Positions 1-12,660 of a DNA stretch of 25,197 nucleotides are shown here, one piece after another (position 1 is the stretch's first letter; each line of letters opens with the position of its first letter). Source of the stretch: Saccoglossus kowalevskii. Taxonomy: Eukaryota; Hemichordata; Enteropneusta; Harrimaniidae. The notes beneath the pieces are model-generated. The model ran no database searches, was not told the origin of the DNA, and saw nothing but the letters and a program-made list of their open reading frames with translations. The stretch is taken from positions 1-25,197 of the forward strand of contig NW_003136055.1 in assembly GCF_000003605.2 (NCBI RefSeq), written 5' to 3'. The position numbers and the translations under genes are program-made.

Positions 1-162
1 TTTCATCACTCATCACTGTCAATCACACTGATATTGACAACTTTAGCCATCTGATTACTTATCACTGTCAATCACACTGATATTTATAACTTTAGTCATC
101 TCATTACTCATCACTGTCAATCACACTGATATTGACAACTTTAGCCATCTGATTACTCATCA

Positions 163-172
163 CTGTCAATCA
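163..172 (-). promoter_or_regulatory. TALE homeodomain composite motif TGATTGACAG (exemplar)
   Basis: The - strand of unit positions 3-12 reads TGATTGACAG. This is identical to the established composite site of animal PBX-MEIS and PBX-PREP heterodimers, and its TGACAG half is also a target of plant KNOX/BELL proteins. It is present in every unit with CTGTCAATCA and lost in units with CTGTCAATTA, CTGTCAATTT or CTATCAATCA. The opposite palindrome arm supplies a second TGACA core on the + strand. The match is seen directly; any binding is inference, since the site may simply be what the monomer happens to contain. Confidence 0.35.
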
Positions 173-186
173 CACTGATATTGACA
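164..186. other. Imperfect palindrome inside each monomer (exemplar)
   Basis: TGTCAAT (164-170) and ATTGACA (180-186) are perfect reverse complements separated by a 9-base loop. A further TCA/TGA pair lies inside the loop and could extend the stem across a 2-base bulge. The same structure recurs in most of the 510 units. It is broken in units with T at unit position 23 (ATTTACA) and weakened in those with T at position 25 (ATTGATA). It could form a small hairpin in single-stranded DNA or RNA, or be a two-headed protein site; the sequence alone cannot separate these. Confidence 0.6.
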
Positions 187-683
187 ACTTTAGCCATCTG
201 ATTACTCATCACTGTCAATCACACTGATATTGACAACTTTAGCCATCTGATTACTTATCACTGTCAATCTCACTGATATTGATAACTTTAGTCATCTCAT
301 TACTCATCACTGTCAATTACACTGATATTGACAACTTTAGCCATCTGATTACTTATTACTGTCAATCACACTGATATTGACAACTTTAGCCATCTGATTA
401 CTCATCACTGTCAATCACACTGATATTGACAACTTTAGCCATCTGATTACTCATCACTGTCAATCACACTGATATTGATAACTTTAGGCATCTGATTACT
501 CATCACTGTCAATTACACTGATATTGACAACTTTAGCCATCTCATTAGTCATCACTGTCAATCACACCGATATTGACAACTTTAAGCATCTGATTACTCA
601 TCACTGTCAATTTCGCTGACATTGACAACTTTAGCCATCTGATTATTCAACACTGTCAATCAAACTGACATTGACAACTTTAG

Positions 684-1912
684 CATCTGATTATTCAACA
701 CTGTCAATCACACTGACATTGACAACTTTAGCATCTGATTATTCAACACTGTCAATCACACTGATATTGACAACTTTAGCCATCTGATTACTCATCACTG
801 TCAATTTCGCTGACATTGACAACTTTAGCCATCTCTTTAGTCATCACTGTCAATCACACTGATATTGACAACTTTAGCCATCTGATTACTCATCACTGTC
901 AATCACACTGACATTGACAACTTTAGCCATCTGATTACTCATCACTGTCAATCACACTGATATTGACAACTTTAGCCATCTGATTACTCATCACTGTCAA
1001 TCACACCGATATTGACAACTTTAGCCATCTGATTACTCATCACTGTCAATCACACTGATATTGACAACTTTAGCCATCTGATTACTCATCACTGTCAATT
1101 ACACTGATATTGACAACTTTAGCCATCTGATTACTCATCACTGTCAATCACACTGATATTGACAACTTTAGCCATCTGATTACTCATCACTGTCAATCAC
1201 ACTGACATTGACAACTTTAGCCATCTGATTATTCAACACTGTCAATCACACTGACATTGACAACTTTAGCCATCTCATTAGTCATCACTGTCAATCACAC
1301 TGATATTGACAACTTTAGCCATCTGATTACTCATCACTGTCAATTTCGCTGACATTGACAACTTTAGCCATCTGATTATTCAACACTGTCAATCACACTG
1401 ACATTGACAACTTTAGGCATCTGATTATTCAACACTGTCAATCACACTGATATTGACAACTTTAGCCATCTGATTACTCAACACTGTCAATTACACTGAC
1501 TTTGACAACTTTAGCCATCTGATTACTCATCACTGTCAATCACACCGATATTGATAACTTTAGGCATCTGATTACTTATCACTGTCAATCACACTGATAT
1601 TTACAACTTTAGCCATCTGATTACTCATCACTGTCAATCACACTGATATTGACAACTTAGACATCTGATTACTCATCACTGTCAATCACACTGATATTGA
1701 CAACTTTAGCCATCTCATTAGTCAGCACTGTCAATCACACTGATATTGACAACTTTAGCCATCTGATTACTCATCCCTGTCAATCACACTGATATTGACA
1801 ACTTTAGCCATCTGATTACTCATCACTGTCAATTACACTGATATTGACAACTTTAGACATCTGATTACTCATCACTGTCAATCACACTGATATTGACAAC
1901 TTTAGCCATCTC
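684..1912 (+). repeat. Mixed 49-bp units between block A copies
   Basis: This stretch holds about 25 units with a mixed variant content: TTTCGCTGAC units near 803 and 1345, GATTATTCAAC units at several places, TTAGACATC units near 1660 and 1850, and CATCTCATTAG units. Three units have lost one base, near 683 and 731 (GG to G before CATCTG) and near 1657 (CTTT to CTT). I see no gene, RNA or non-repeat sequence here. Confidence 0.7.
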
Positions 1913-2905
1913 ATTAGTCAGCACTGTCAATCACACTGACTTTGACAACTTCAGCCATCTGATTACTCATCACTGTCAATCACACTGATATTGACAACTT
2001 CAGCCATCTGATTACTCATCACTGTCAATCACACCGATATTGACAACTTTAGCCATCTGATTACTCATCACTGTCAATCACACTGATATTGACAACTTTA
2101 GCCATCTGATTACTTATCACTGTCAATCACACTGATATTGATAACTTTAGTCATCTCATTACTCATCACTGTCAATTACACTGATATTGACAACTTTAGC
2201 CATCTGATTACTCATCACTGTCAATCACACTGATATTGACAACTTTAGCCATCTGATTACTCATCACTGTCAATCACACTGATATTGACAACTTTAGCCA
2301 TCTGATTACTCATCACTGTCAATCACACTGATATTGACAACTTTAGCCATCTGATTACTTATCACTGTCAATCACACTGATATTGATAACTTTAGTCATC
2401 TCATTACTCATCACTGTCAATTACACTGATATTGACAACTTTAGCCATCTGATTACTTATTACTGTCAATCACACTGATATTGACAACTTTAGCCATCTG
2501 ATTACTCATCACTGTCAATCACACTGATATTGACAACTTTAGCCATCTGATTACTCATCACTGTCAATCACACTGATATTGATAACTTTAGGCATCTGAT
2601 TACTCATCACTGTCAATTACACTGATATTGACAACTTTAGCCATCTCATTAGTCATCACTGTCAATCACACCGATATTGACAACTTTAGCCATCTGATTA
2701 CTCATCACTGTCAATTTCGCTGACATTGACAACTTTAGCCATCTGATTATTCAACACTGTCAATCACACTGACATTGACAACTTTAGGCATCTGATTATT
2801 CAACACTGTCAATCACACTGACATTGACAACTTTAGGCATCTGATTATTCAACACTGTCAATCACACTGATATTGACAACTTTAGCCATCTGATTACTCA
2901 TCACT
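1913..2905 (+). repeat. Higher-order block A, copy 2 (about 1 kb)
   Basis: The block opens with the CAGCACTGTC variant (1919), followed by GACTTTGACAACTTCAGCC. It then passes through a CTTATC / GATAACTTTAGTCATCTC / CAATTACAC series to CTTATTACTG (2456), GATAACTTTAGGC, CATCTCATTAG, an ACCGATATT unit, a TTTCGCTGAC unit and two TTAGGCATC units. The same order recurs 1,813 bp downstream (37 x 49) at 3726-4718. Agreement stops near 2906/4719, where one copy has GATATT and the other GACATT with TTCAGCC. Inside the block the two copies each have one unit the other lacks, so the overall length stays equal. Confidence 0.85.
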
Positions 2906-3725
2906 GTCAATCACACTGATATTGACAACTTTAGCCATCTGATTATTCAACACTGTCAATCACACTGACATTGACAACTTTAGCCATCTGATTACTCATC
3001 ACTGTCAATCACACTGATATTGACAACTTTAGCCATCTGATTACTCAACACTGTCAATCACACTGATATTGACAACTTTAGCCATCTGATTATTCAACAC
3101 TGTCAATCACACTGACATTGACAACTTTAGGCATCTGATTATTCAACACTGTCAATCACACCGATATTGATAACTTTAGCCATCTGATTACTCATCACTA
3201 TCAATCACACTGATATTGACAACTTTAGGCATCTGATTACTCATCACTGTCAATCACACTGATATTGACAACTTTAGCCATCTGATTATTCAACACTGTC
3301 AATCACACTGACATTGACAACTTTAGCCATCTGATTACTCATCACTGTCAATCACACTGATATTGACAACTTTAGCCCATCTGATTACTCATCACTGTCA
3401 ATCACACTGATATGACAACTTTAGCCATCTGATTACTCATCCTTGTCAATCACACTGATATTGACAACTTTAGCCATCTGATTACTCATCACTGTCAATC
3501 ACACTGATATTGACAACTTTAGCCATCTGATTACTCATCACTGTCAATCACACTGATATTGACAACTTTAGCCATCTCATTACTCATCACTGTCAATCAC
3601 ACCGATATTGATAACTTTAGGCATCTGATTACTCAACACTGTCAATTACACTGACTTTGACAACTTTAGCCATCTGATTACTCATCACTGTCAATCACAC
3701 TGATATTGACAACTTTAGCCATCTC
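2906..3725 (+). repeat. Mixed 49-bp units
   Basis: About 17 units lie between two block A copies. They include the only clear single-base insertion of the window (TTTAGCCCATC near 3376) and a single-base loss one unit later (GATATGAC near 3411). A CTATCAATC unit near 3208 has lost the TGTCA arm. There is no sign of any gene or of non-repeat DNA. Confidence 0.7.
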
Positions 3726-4718
3726 ATTAGTCAGCACTGTCAATCACACTGACTTTGACAACTTCAGCCATCTGATTACTCATCACTGTCAATCACACCG
3801 ATATTGACAACTTTAGCCATCTGATTACTCATCACTGTCAATCACACTGATATTGACAACTTTAGCCATCTGATTACTTATCACTGTCAATCACACTGAT
3901 ATTGATAACTTTAGTCATCTCATTACTCATCACTGTCAATTACACTGATATTGACAACTTTAGCCATCTGATTACTCATCACTGTCAATCACACTGATAT
4001 TGACAACTTTAGCCATCTGATTACTCATCACTATCAATCACACTGATATTGACAACTTTAGCCATCTGATTACTCATCACTGTCAATCACACTGATATTG
4101 ACAACTTTAGCCATCTGATTACTCATCACTGTCAATCACACTGATATTGACAACTTTAGCCATCTGATTACTTATCACTGTCAATCACACTGATATTGAT
4201 AACTTTAGTCATCTCATTACTCATCACTGTCAATTACACTGATATTGACAACTTTAGCCATCTGATTACTTATTACTGTCAATCACACTGATATTGACAA
4301 CTTTAGCCATCTGATTACTCATCACTGTCAATCACACTGATATTGACAACTTTAGCCATCTGATTACTCATCACTGTCAATCACACTGATATTGATAACT
4401 TTAGGCATCTGATTACTCATCACTGTCAATTACACTGATATTGACAACTTTAGCCATCTCATTAGTCATCACTGTCAATCACACCGATATTGACAACTTT
4501 AGCCATCTGATTACTCATCACTGTCAATTTCGCTGACATTGACAACTTTAGCCATCTGATTATTCAACACTGTCAATCACACTGACATTGACAACTTTAG
4601 GCATCTGATTATTCAACACTGTCAATCACACTGACATTGACAACTTTAGGCATCTGATTATTCAACACTGTCAATCACACTGATATTGACAACTTTAGCC
4701 ATCTGATTACTCATCACT
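3726..4718 (+). repeat. Higher-order block A, copy 3 (37 units after copy 2)
   Basis: This copy repeats the variant order of 1913-2905 at an offset of exactly 1,813 bp: CAGCACTGTC at 3732 and CTTATTACTG at 4269. It lacks one TTCAGCC unit found near 1990 and has instead an extra CTATCAATC unit near 4030. The compensating gain and loss of whole units fits unequal exchange or patchy gene conversion between neighbouring blocks. Confidence 0.85.
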
Positions 4719-4800
4719 GTCAATCACACTGACATTGACAACTTCAGCCATCTGATTACTCAACACTGTCAATCACACTGACTTTGACAACTTTAGGCAT

Positions 4801-7250
4801 CTGATTATTCAACACTGTCAATCACACCGATATTGATAACTTTAGCCATCTGATTACTCATCACTATCAATCACACTGATATTGACAACTTTAGCCATCT
4901 GATTACTCAACACTGTCAATTACACTGACTTTGACAACTTTAGCCATCTGATTACTCATCACTGTCAATCACACCGATATTGATAACTTTAGGCATCTGA
5001 TTACTTATCACTGTCAATCACACTGATATTGACAACTTTAGCCATCTGATTACTCATCACTATCAATCACACTGATATTGACAACTTTAGCCATCTGATT
5101 ACTCAACACTGTCAATCACACTGACTTTGACAACTTTAGCCATCTGATTACTCATCACTGTCAATCACACCGATATTGATAACTTTAGGCATCTGATTAC
5201 TTATCACTGTCAATCACACTGATATTTACAACTTTAGCCATTGCCATCTGATTACTCATCACTGTCAATCACACTGATATTGACAACTTTAGCCATCTGA
5301 TTACTCATCACTGTCAATCACACTGACATTGACAACTTTAGCCATCTGATTAGTCAACACTGTCAATCACACCGATATTGATAACTTTAGGCATCTGATT
5401 ACTTATCACTGTCAATCACACTGATATTTACAACTTTAGCCATTGCCATCTGATTACTCATCCCTGTCAATCACACTGATATTGACAACTTTAGCCATCT
5501 GATTACTCATCACTGTCAATCACACCGATATTGACAACTTTAGCCATCTGATTACTCATCACTGTCAATCACACTGACATTGACAACTTCAGCCATCTGA
5601 TTACTCATCACTGTCAATCACACTGACATTGACAACTTCAGCCATCTGATTACTCATCACTGTCAATCACACTGACATTGACAACTTCAGCCATCTGATT
5701 ACTCATCCCTGTCAATCACACCGATATTGATAACTTTAGGCATTTGATTACTCATCACTGTCAATTACACTGATATTGACAACTTTAGCCATCTGATTAC
5801 TCATCACTGTCAATCACACTGATATTGACAACTTTAGCCATCTGATTACTCATCACTGTCAATCACACTGATATTGATAACTTTAGCCATCTGATTACTC
5901 ATCCCTGTCAATTACACTGATATTGATAACTTTAGCCATCTGATTACTCATCCCTGTCAATCACACTGATATTGACAACTTTAGCCATCTGATTACTCAT
6001 CACTGTCAATTACACTGATATTGATAACTTTAGTCTTCTCATTACTCATCACTGTCAATTACACTGATATTGACAACTTTGGCCATCTGATTACTCAACA
6101 CTGTCAATCACACTGATATTGACAACTTTAGCCATCTGATTACTCAGCACTGTCAATTACACTGACTTTGACAACTTTAGCCATCTGATTACTCATCACT
6201 GTCAATCACACCGATATTGATAACTTTAGGCATCTGATTACTTATCACTGTCAATCACATTGATATTTACAACTTTAGCCATTGCCATCTGATTACTCAT
6301 CCCTGTCAATCACACTGATATTGACAACTTTAGCCATCTGATTACTCATCACTGTCAATCACACTGACATTGACAACTTTAGCCATCTGATTATTCAACA
6401 CTGTCAATCACACCGATATTGATAACTTTAGGCATCTGATTACTCATCACTGTCAATCACACTGATATTTACAACTTTAGCCATTGCCATCTGATTATTC
6501 AACACTGTCAATCACACTGATATTGACAACTTTAGCCATCTGATTACTCATCACTGTCAATCACACTGATATTTACAACTTTAGCCATTGCCATCTGATT
6601 ACTCATCCCTGTCAATCACACTGATATTGACAACTTTAGCCATCTGATTACTCATCACTGTCAATCACACTGATATTTACAACTTTAGCCATTGCCATCT
6701 GATTACTCATCCCTGTCAATCACACTGATATTGACAACTTTAGCCATCTGATTACTCATCACTGTCAATCACACTGATATTGACAACTTTAGCCATCTGA
6801 TTACTCATCACTGTCAATCACACTGATATTTACAACTTTAGCCATTGCCATCTGATTACTCATCCCTGTCAATCACACTGATATTGACAACTTTAGCCAT
6901 CTGATTACTCATCACTGTCAATCACACTGATATTGACAACTTTAGCCATCTGATTACTCATCACTGTCAATCACACTGATATTGATAACTTTAGCCATCT
7001 GATTACTCATCACTGTCAATCACACCGATATTGACAACTTTAGCCATCTGATTACTCATCACTGTCAATTTCGCTGACATTGACAACTTTAGCCATCTGA
7101 TTATTCAACACTGTCAATCACACTGACATTGACAATTTTAGCCATCTCATTAGTCATCACTGTCAATCACACTGACATTGACAACTTTAGCCATCTGATT
7201 ACTCATCACTGTCAATCACACCGATATTGACAACTTTAGCCATTGCCATC
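4801..7250 (+). repeat. Higher-order block B, copy 1, with the first 55-bp units
   Basis: This is the first part of the window with 55-bp units, in which CCATTG is inserted before CCATCTG (5238, 5440, 6279, 6481, 6585, 6689, 6842, 7240). The variant order CTATCAATC, GACTTTGAC, ACCGATATTGATAAC, 55-bp unit, three TTCAGCC units, CATCCCTGTC and TTTGGCCATC recurs at 11.1-12.6 and 15.8-16.8 kb. Offsets to the second copy are 6,286 before and 6,433 after a three-unit gain in that copy. This copy has one extra CAATTACAC/GATAAC unit near 5910 and another extra unit near 6110. Confidence 0.85.
6430..6890 (+). repeat. 104-bp dimers of 55-bp and 49-bp units (first cluster)
   Basis: The CCATTG insertions at 6481, 6585 and 6689 are spaced 104 bp apart, that is 55 + 49. 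A further one at 6842 follows after 153 bp (104 + 49). Each 55-bp unit carries GATATTTACAAC and is followed by a 49-bp unit, usually beginning CATCCCTGTC. The pair of units, and not the single monomer, appears to have been amplified here. Confidence 0.8.
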
Positions 7251-8149
7251 TGATTACTCATCACTGTCAATCACACTGATATTTACAACTTTAGCCATTG
7301 CCATCTGATTATCAACACTGTCAATCACACTGATATTGACAACTTTAGCCATCTGATTACTCATCACTGTCAATCACACCGATATGATAACTTTAGCCAT
7401 CTCATTACTCATCACTGTCAATTACACTGATATTGACAACTTTAGCCATCTGATTACTCATCACTGTCAATCACACCGATATTTACAACTTTAGCCATCT
7501 CATTAGTCAGCACTGTCAATCACACTGACTTTGACAACTTCAGCCATCTGATTACTCATCACTGTCAATCACACCGATATTGACAACTTTAGCCATCTGC
7601 TTACTCATCACTGTCAATCACACTGATATTGACAACTTTAGCCATCTGATTACTCATCACTGTCAATCACACTGATATTGACAACTTTAGCCATCTGATT
7701 ACTCATCCCTGTCAATCACACTGATATTGACAACTTTAGCCATCTGATTACTCATCACTGTCAATCACACTGATATTGACAACTTTAGCCATCTGATTAC
7801 TCATCACTGTCAATCACACCGATATTGACAACTTTAGCCATCTGATTACTCATCACTGTCAATCACACTGATATTGACAACTTTAGCCATCTGATTACTT
7901 ATCACTGTCAATCACACTGATATTGATAACTTTAGTCATCTCATTACTCATCACTGTCAATTACACTGATATTGACAACTTTAGCCATCTGATTACTCAT
8001 CACTGTCAATCACACTGATATTGACAACTTTAGCCATCTGATTACTTATCACTGTCAATCACACTGATATTGATAACTTTAGTCATCTCATTACTCATCA
8101 CTGTCAATCACACTGATATTGACAACTTTAGCCATCTGATTACTTATCA
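7251..8149 (+). repeat. Mixed units with a block A entry marker
   Basis: The stretch holds one 55-bp unit (7295), two single-base losses (GATTATCAAC near 7310 and GATATGATAAC near 7384), and the CAGCACTGTC plus GACTTTGAC marker at 7508 that opens block A elsewhere. In this copy the distance from CAGCACTGTC to CTTATTACTG is 830 bp, against 536 bp in copies 2 and 3. Six additional units have thus been gained (294 = 6 x 49). No gene is seen. Confidence 0.7.
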
Positions 8150-9615
8150 CTGTCAATCACACTGATATTGACAACTTTAGCCATCTGATTACTCATCACT
8201 GTCAATCACACTGATATTGACAACTTTAGCCATCTGATTACTTATCACTGTCAATCACACTGATATTGATAACTTTAGTCATCTCATTACTCATCACTGT
8301 CAATTACACTGATATTGACAACTTTAGCCATCTGATTACTTATTACTGTCAATCACACTGATATTGACAACTTTAGCCATCTGATTACTCATCACTGTCA
8401 ATCACACTGATATTGACAACTTTAGCCATCTGATTACTCATCACTGTCAATCACACTGATATTGATAACTTTAGGCATCTGATTACTCATCACTGTCAAT
8501 TACACTGATATTGACAACTTTAGCCATCTCATTAGTCATCACTGTCAATCACACCGATATTGACAACTTTAGCCATCTGATTATTCAACACTGTCAATCA
8601 CACTGACATTGACAACTTTAGGCATCTGATTATTCAACACTGTCAATCACACTGATATTGACAACTTTAGCCATCTGATTATTCAACACTGTCAATCACA
8701 CTGACATTGACAACTTTAGGCATCTGATTATTCAACACTGTCAATCACACTGATATTGACAACTTTAGCCATCTGATTATTCAACACTGTCAATCACACT
8801 GACATTGACAACTTTAGGCATCTGATTACTCATCACTGTCAATCACACTGATATTTACAACTTTAGCCATTGCCATCTGATTATTCAACACTGTCAATCA
8901 CACTGATATTGACAACTTTAGCCATCTGATTACTCATCACTGTCAATCACACTGATATTGACAACTTTAGCCATCTGATTACTCATCACTGTCAATCACA
9001 CTGATATTGACAACTTTAGCCATCTGATTACTTATCACTGTCAATCACACTGATATTGATAACTTTAGTCATCTCATTACTCATCACTGTCAATTACACT
9101 GATATTGACAACTTTAGCCATCTGATTACTTATTACTGTCAATCACACTGATATTGACAACTTTAGCCATCTGATTACTCATCACTGTCAATCACACTGA
9201 TATTGATAACTTTAGCCATCTGATTACTCATCACTGTCAATCACACTGATATTGATAACTTTAGGCATCTGATTACTCATCACTGTCAATTACACTGATA
9301 TTGACAACTTTAGCCATCTCATTAGTCATCACTGTCAATCACACCGATATTGACAACTTTAGCCATCTGATTATTCAACACGGTCAATCACACTGACATT
9401 GACAACTTTAGGCATCTGATTATTCAACACTGTCAATCACACTGATATTGACAACTTTAGCCATCTGATTATTCAACACTGTCAATCACACTGACATTGA
9501 CAACTTTAGGCATCTGATTATTCAACACTGTCAATCACACTGATATTGACAACTTTAGCCATCTGATTATTCAACACTGTCAATCACACTGACATTGACA
9601 ACTTTAGGCATCTGA
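8150..9615 (+). repeat. Side-by-side duplication of a 16-unit segment (790 bp)
   Basis: Positions 8150-8825 recur at 8940-9615 at a constant offset of 790 bp (16 x 49 + 6, the extra 6 from the 55-bp unit at 8867). Both copies hold CTTATTACTG (8339 and 9129), TTAGGCATC, CATCTCATTAG, ACCGATATT and then alternating GATATT/TTAGCC and GACATT/TTAGGC units in GATTATTCAAC context. Private changes are few, for example CGGTCAATC at 9381 and one GATAAC near 9205, so the duplication looks recent relative to the spread of monomer variants. Confidence 0.85.
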
Positions 9616-10007
9616 TTATTCAACACTGTCAATCACACTGATATTGACAACTTTAGCCATCTGATTACTCAACACTGTCAATCACACTGACTTTGACAAC
9701 TTTAGCCATCTGATTACTCATCACTGTCAATCACACCGATATTGATAACTTTAGGCATCTGATTACTTATCACTGTCAATCACACTGATATTTACAACTT
9801 TAGCCATTGCCATCTGATTACTCATCACTGTCAATTACACTGATATTGACAACTTTAGCCATCTCATTACTCATCACTGTCAATTACACTGATATTGACA
9901 ACTTTGGCCATCTGATTACTCACACTGTCAATCACACTGACTTTGACAACTTCAGCCATCTGATTACTCATCACTGTCAATCACACCGATATTGACAACT
10001 TTAGCCA
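9616..10007 (+). repeat. Mixed units with a 48-bp unit
   Basis: This short stretch has one 55-bp unit (9804) and one unit that lost a base (ACTCACACTG near 9921). Together they leave one reading frame open on the + strand for 189 bases (9807-9995). That frame starts at TTG with no recognisable context and encodes only the repeat; it is not annotated as a gene. Confidence 0.7.
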
Positions 10008-10746
10008 TCTGATTACTCATCACTGTCAATCACACTGATATTGACAACTTTAGCCATCTGATTACTTATCACTGTCAATCACACTGATATTTATAACTTT
10101 AGTCATCTCATTACTCATCACTGTCAATTACACTGATATTGACAACTTTAGCCATCTGATTACTCATCACTGTCAATCACACTGATATTGACAACTTTAG
10201 CCATCTGATTACTCATCACTGTCAATCACACTGATATTGACAACTTTAGCCATCTGATTACTCATCACTGTCAATCACACTGATATTGACAACTTTAGCC
10301 ATCTGATTACTTATCACTGTCAATCTCACTGATATTGATAACTTTAGTCATCTCATTACTCATCACTGTCAATTACACTGATATTGACAACTTTAGCCAT
10401 CTGATTACTTATTACTGTCAATCACACTGATATTGACAACTTTAGCCATCTGATTACTCATCACTGTCAATCACACTGATATTGACAACTTTAGCCATCT
10501 GATTACTCATCACTGTCAATCACACTGATATTGATAACTTTAGGCATCTGATTACTCATCACTGTCAATTACACTGATATTGACAACTTTAGCCATCTCA
10601 TTAGTCATCACTGTCAATCACACCGATATTGACAACTTTAAGCATCTGATTACTCATCACTGTCAATTTCGCTGACATTGACAACTTTAGCCATCTGATT
10701 ATTCAACACTGTCAATCAAACTGACATTGACAACTTTAGGCATCTG
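10008..10746 (+). repeat. Higher-order block A, distant twin of 1-690
   Basis: This segment shares four rare variants with the first 690 bp: TTTATAAC near 10,090, CAATCTCAC at 10,321, TTTAAGCATC at 10,637 and CAATCAAACT at 10,713. None of the other family A copies has these. It keeps GG in TTAGGCATC where the twin near 683 has a single G. It has one CAATTACAC unit (from 10,119) that the twin lacks. The family A marker CTTATTACTG is at 10,408. Confidence 0.85.
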
Positions 10747-11086
10747 ATTATTCAACACTGTCAATCACACTGACATTGACAACTTTAGGCATCTGATTAT
10801 TCAACACTGTCAATCACACTGATATTGACAACTTTAGCCATCTGATTACTCATCACTGTCAATCACACTGATATTGACAACTTTAGCCATCTGATTATTC
10901 AACACTGTCAATCACACTGACATTGACAACTTTAGCCATCTGATTACTCATCACTGTCAATCACACTGACATTGACAACTTCAGCCATCTGATTATTCAA
11001 CACTGTCAATCACACTGATATTGACAACTTTAGCCATCTGATTATTCAACACTGTCAATCACACTGACATTGACAACTTTAGGCAT

Positions 11087-12660
11087 CTGATTATTCAACA
11101 CTGTCAATCACACCGATATTGATAACTTTAGCCATCTGATTACTCATCACTATCAATCACACTGATATTGACAACTTTAGCCATCTGATTACTCAACACT
11201 GTCAATCACACTGACTTTGACAACTTTAGCCATCTGATTACTCATCACTGTCAATCACACCGATATTGATAACTTTAGGCATCTGATTACTCATCCCTGT
11301 CAATCACACTGATATTGACAACTTTAGCCATCTGATTACTCATCACTGTCAATCACACTGATATTGACAACTTTAGCCATCTGATTAGTCAACACTGTCA
11401 ATCACACTGATATTGACAACTTTAGGCATCTGATTACTTATCACTGTCAATCACACTGATATTGACAACTTTAGCCATCTGATTACTCATCACTATCAAT
11501 CACACTGATATTGACAACTTTAGCCATCTGATTACTCAACACTGTCAATCACACTGACTTTGACAACTTTAGCCATCTGATTACTCATCACTGTCAATCA
11601 CACCGATATTGATAACTTTAGGCATCTGATTACTTATCACTGTCAATCACACTGATATTTACAACTTTAGCCATTGCCATCTGATTACTCATCACTGTCA
11701 ATCACACTGATATTGACAACTTTAGCCATCTGATTACTCATCACTGTCAATCACACTGACATTGACAACTTTAGCCATCTGATTAGTCAACACTGTCAAT
11801 CACACCGATATTGATAACTTTAGGCATCTGATTACTTATCACTGTCAATCACACTGATATTTACAACTTTAGCCATTGCCATCTGATTACTCATCCCTGT
11901 CAATCACACTGATATTGACAACTTTAGCCATCTGATTACTCATCACTGTCAATCACACCGATATTGACAACTTTAGCCAGCTGATTACTCATCACTGTCA
12001 ATCACACTGACATTGACAACTTCAGCCATCTGATTACTCATCACTGTCAATCACACTGACATTGACAACTTCAGCCATCTGATTACTCATCACTGTCAAT
12101 CACACTGACATTGACAACTTCAGCCATCTGATTACTCATCCCTGTCAATCACACCGATATTGATAACTTTAGGCATCTGATTACTCATCACTGTCAATTA
12201 CACTGATATTGACAACTTTAGCCATCTGATTACTCATCACTGTCAATCACACTGATATTGACAACTTTAGCCATCTGATTACTCATCACTGTCAATTACA
12301 CTGATATTGATAACTTTAGCCATCTGATTACTCATCCCTGTCAATCACACTGATATTGACAACTTTAGCCATCTGATTACTCATCACTGTCAATTACACT
12401 GATATTGATAACTTTAGTCATCTCATTACTCATCACTGTCAATTACACTGATATTGACAACTTTGGCCATCTGATTACTCAACACTGTCAATTACACTGA
12501 CTTTGACAACTTTAGCCATCTGATTACTCATCACTGTCAATCACACCGATATTGATAACTTTAGGCATCTGATTACTTATCACTGTCAATCACACTGATA
12601 TTGACAACTTTAGCCATTGCCATCTGATTACTCATCCCTGTCAATCACACTGATATTGAC
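11087..12660 (+). repeat. Higher-order block B, copy 2
   Basis: The variant order of 4801-6270 recurs here, with 55-bp units at 11,671, 11,873 and 12,614. Compared with copy 1 it has three extra units between about 11,280 and 11,430 and lacks two later ones. It shares a private CCAGCTG change (11,979) with copy 3 at 16,151, absent from copy 1 (5,545). Copies 2 and 3 are therefore each other's closest relatives; their offset is a constant 4,172 bp. Confidence 0.85.

Larger units (their letters stand above)
161..209 (+). repeat. Exemplar consensus 49-bp monomer
   Basis: This copy matches the majority base at every position and serves as reference for unit numbering (161 = unit position 1). Its composition is 15 A, 16 T, 13 C and 5 G, about 37% GC. 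There is no CpG. In-frame stop triplets fall at unit positions 16 (TGA), 22 (TGA), 31 (TAG) and 39 (TGA). Because 49 = 3 x 16 + 1, each reading frame shifts by one per unit and meets stops within at most three units. The neighbouring copy at 112-160 is identical. Confidence 0.95.
1..690 (+). repeat. Higher-order block A, copy 1 (near-duplicate of 10,008-10,746)
   Basis: Rare variants here recur at a constant offset of 10,056 bp: CAATCTCAC at 265 and 10,321, TTTAAGCATC at 581 and 10,637, CAATCAAACT at 657 and 10,713. The double variant TTTATAAC near 83 also recurs near 10,090, but with an offset one unit shorter (10,007). This copy therefore lacks one CAATTACAC unit that the other has. The block carries the family A marker CTTATTACTG at 352. 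The offset equals 204 units plus eleven 6-base insertions minus six net single-base gaps. The first 13 bases of the window are a slightly divergent unit tail. Confidence 0.85.

Noticed and set aside
9807-9995. A 62-codon open frame on the + strand
   Set aside because: It starts at TTG, encodes only the satellite, and exists because a 55-bp unit and a 48-bp unit happen to hold the frame open. It has no start context, domain or homologue that I recognise.
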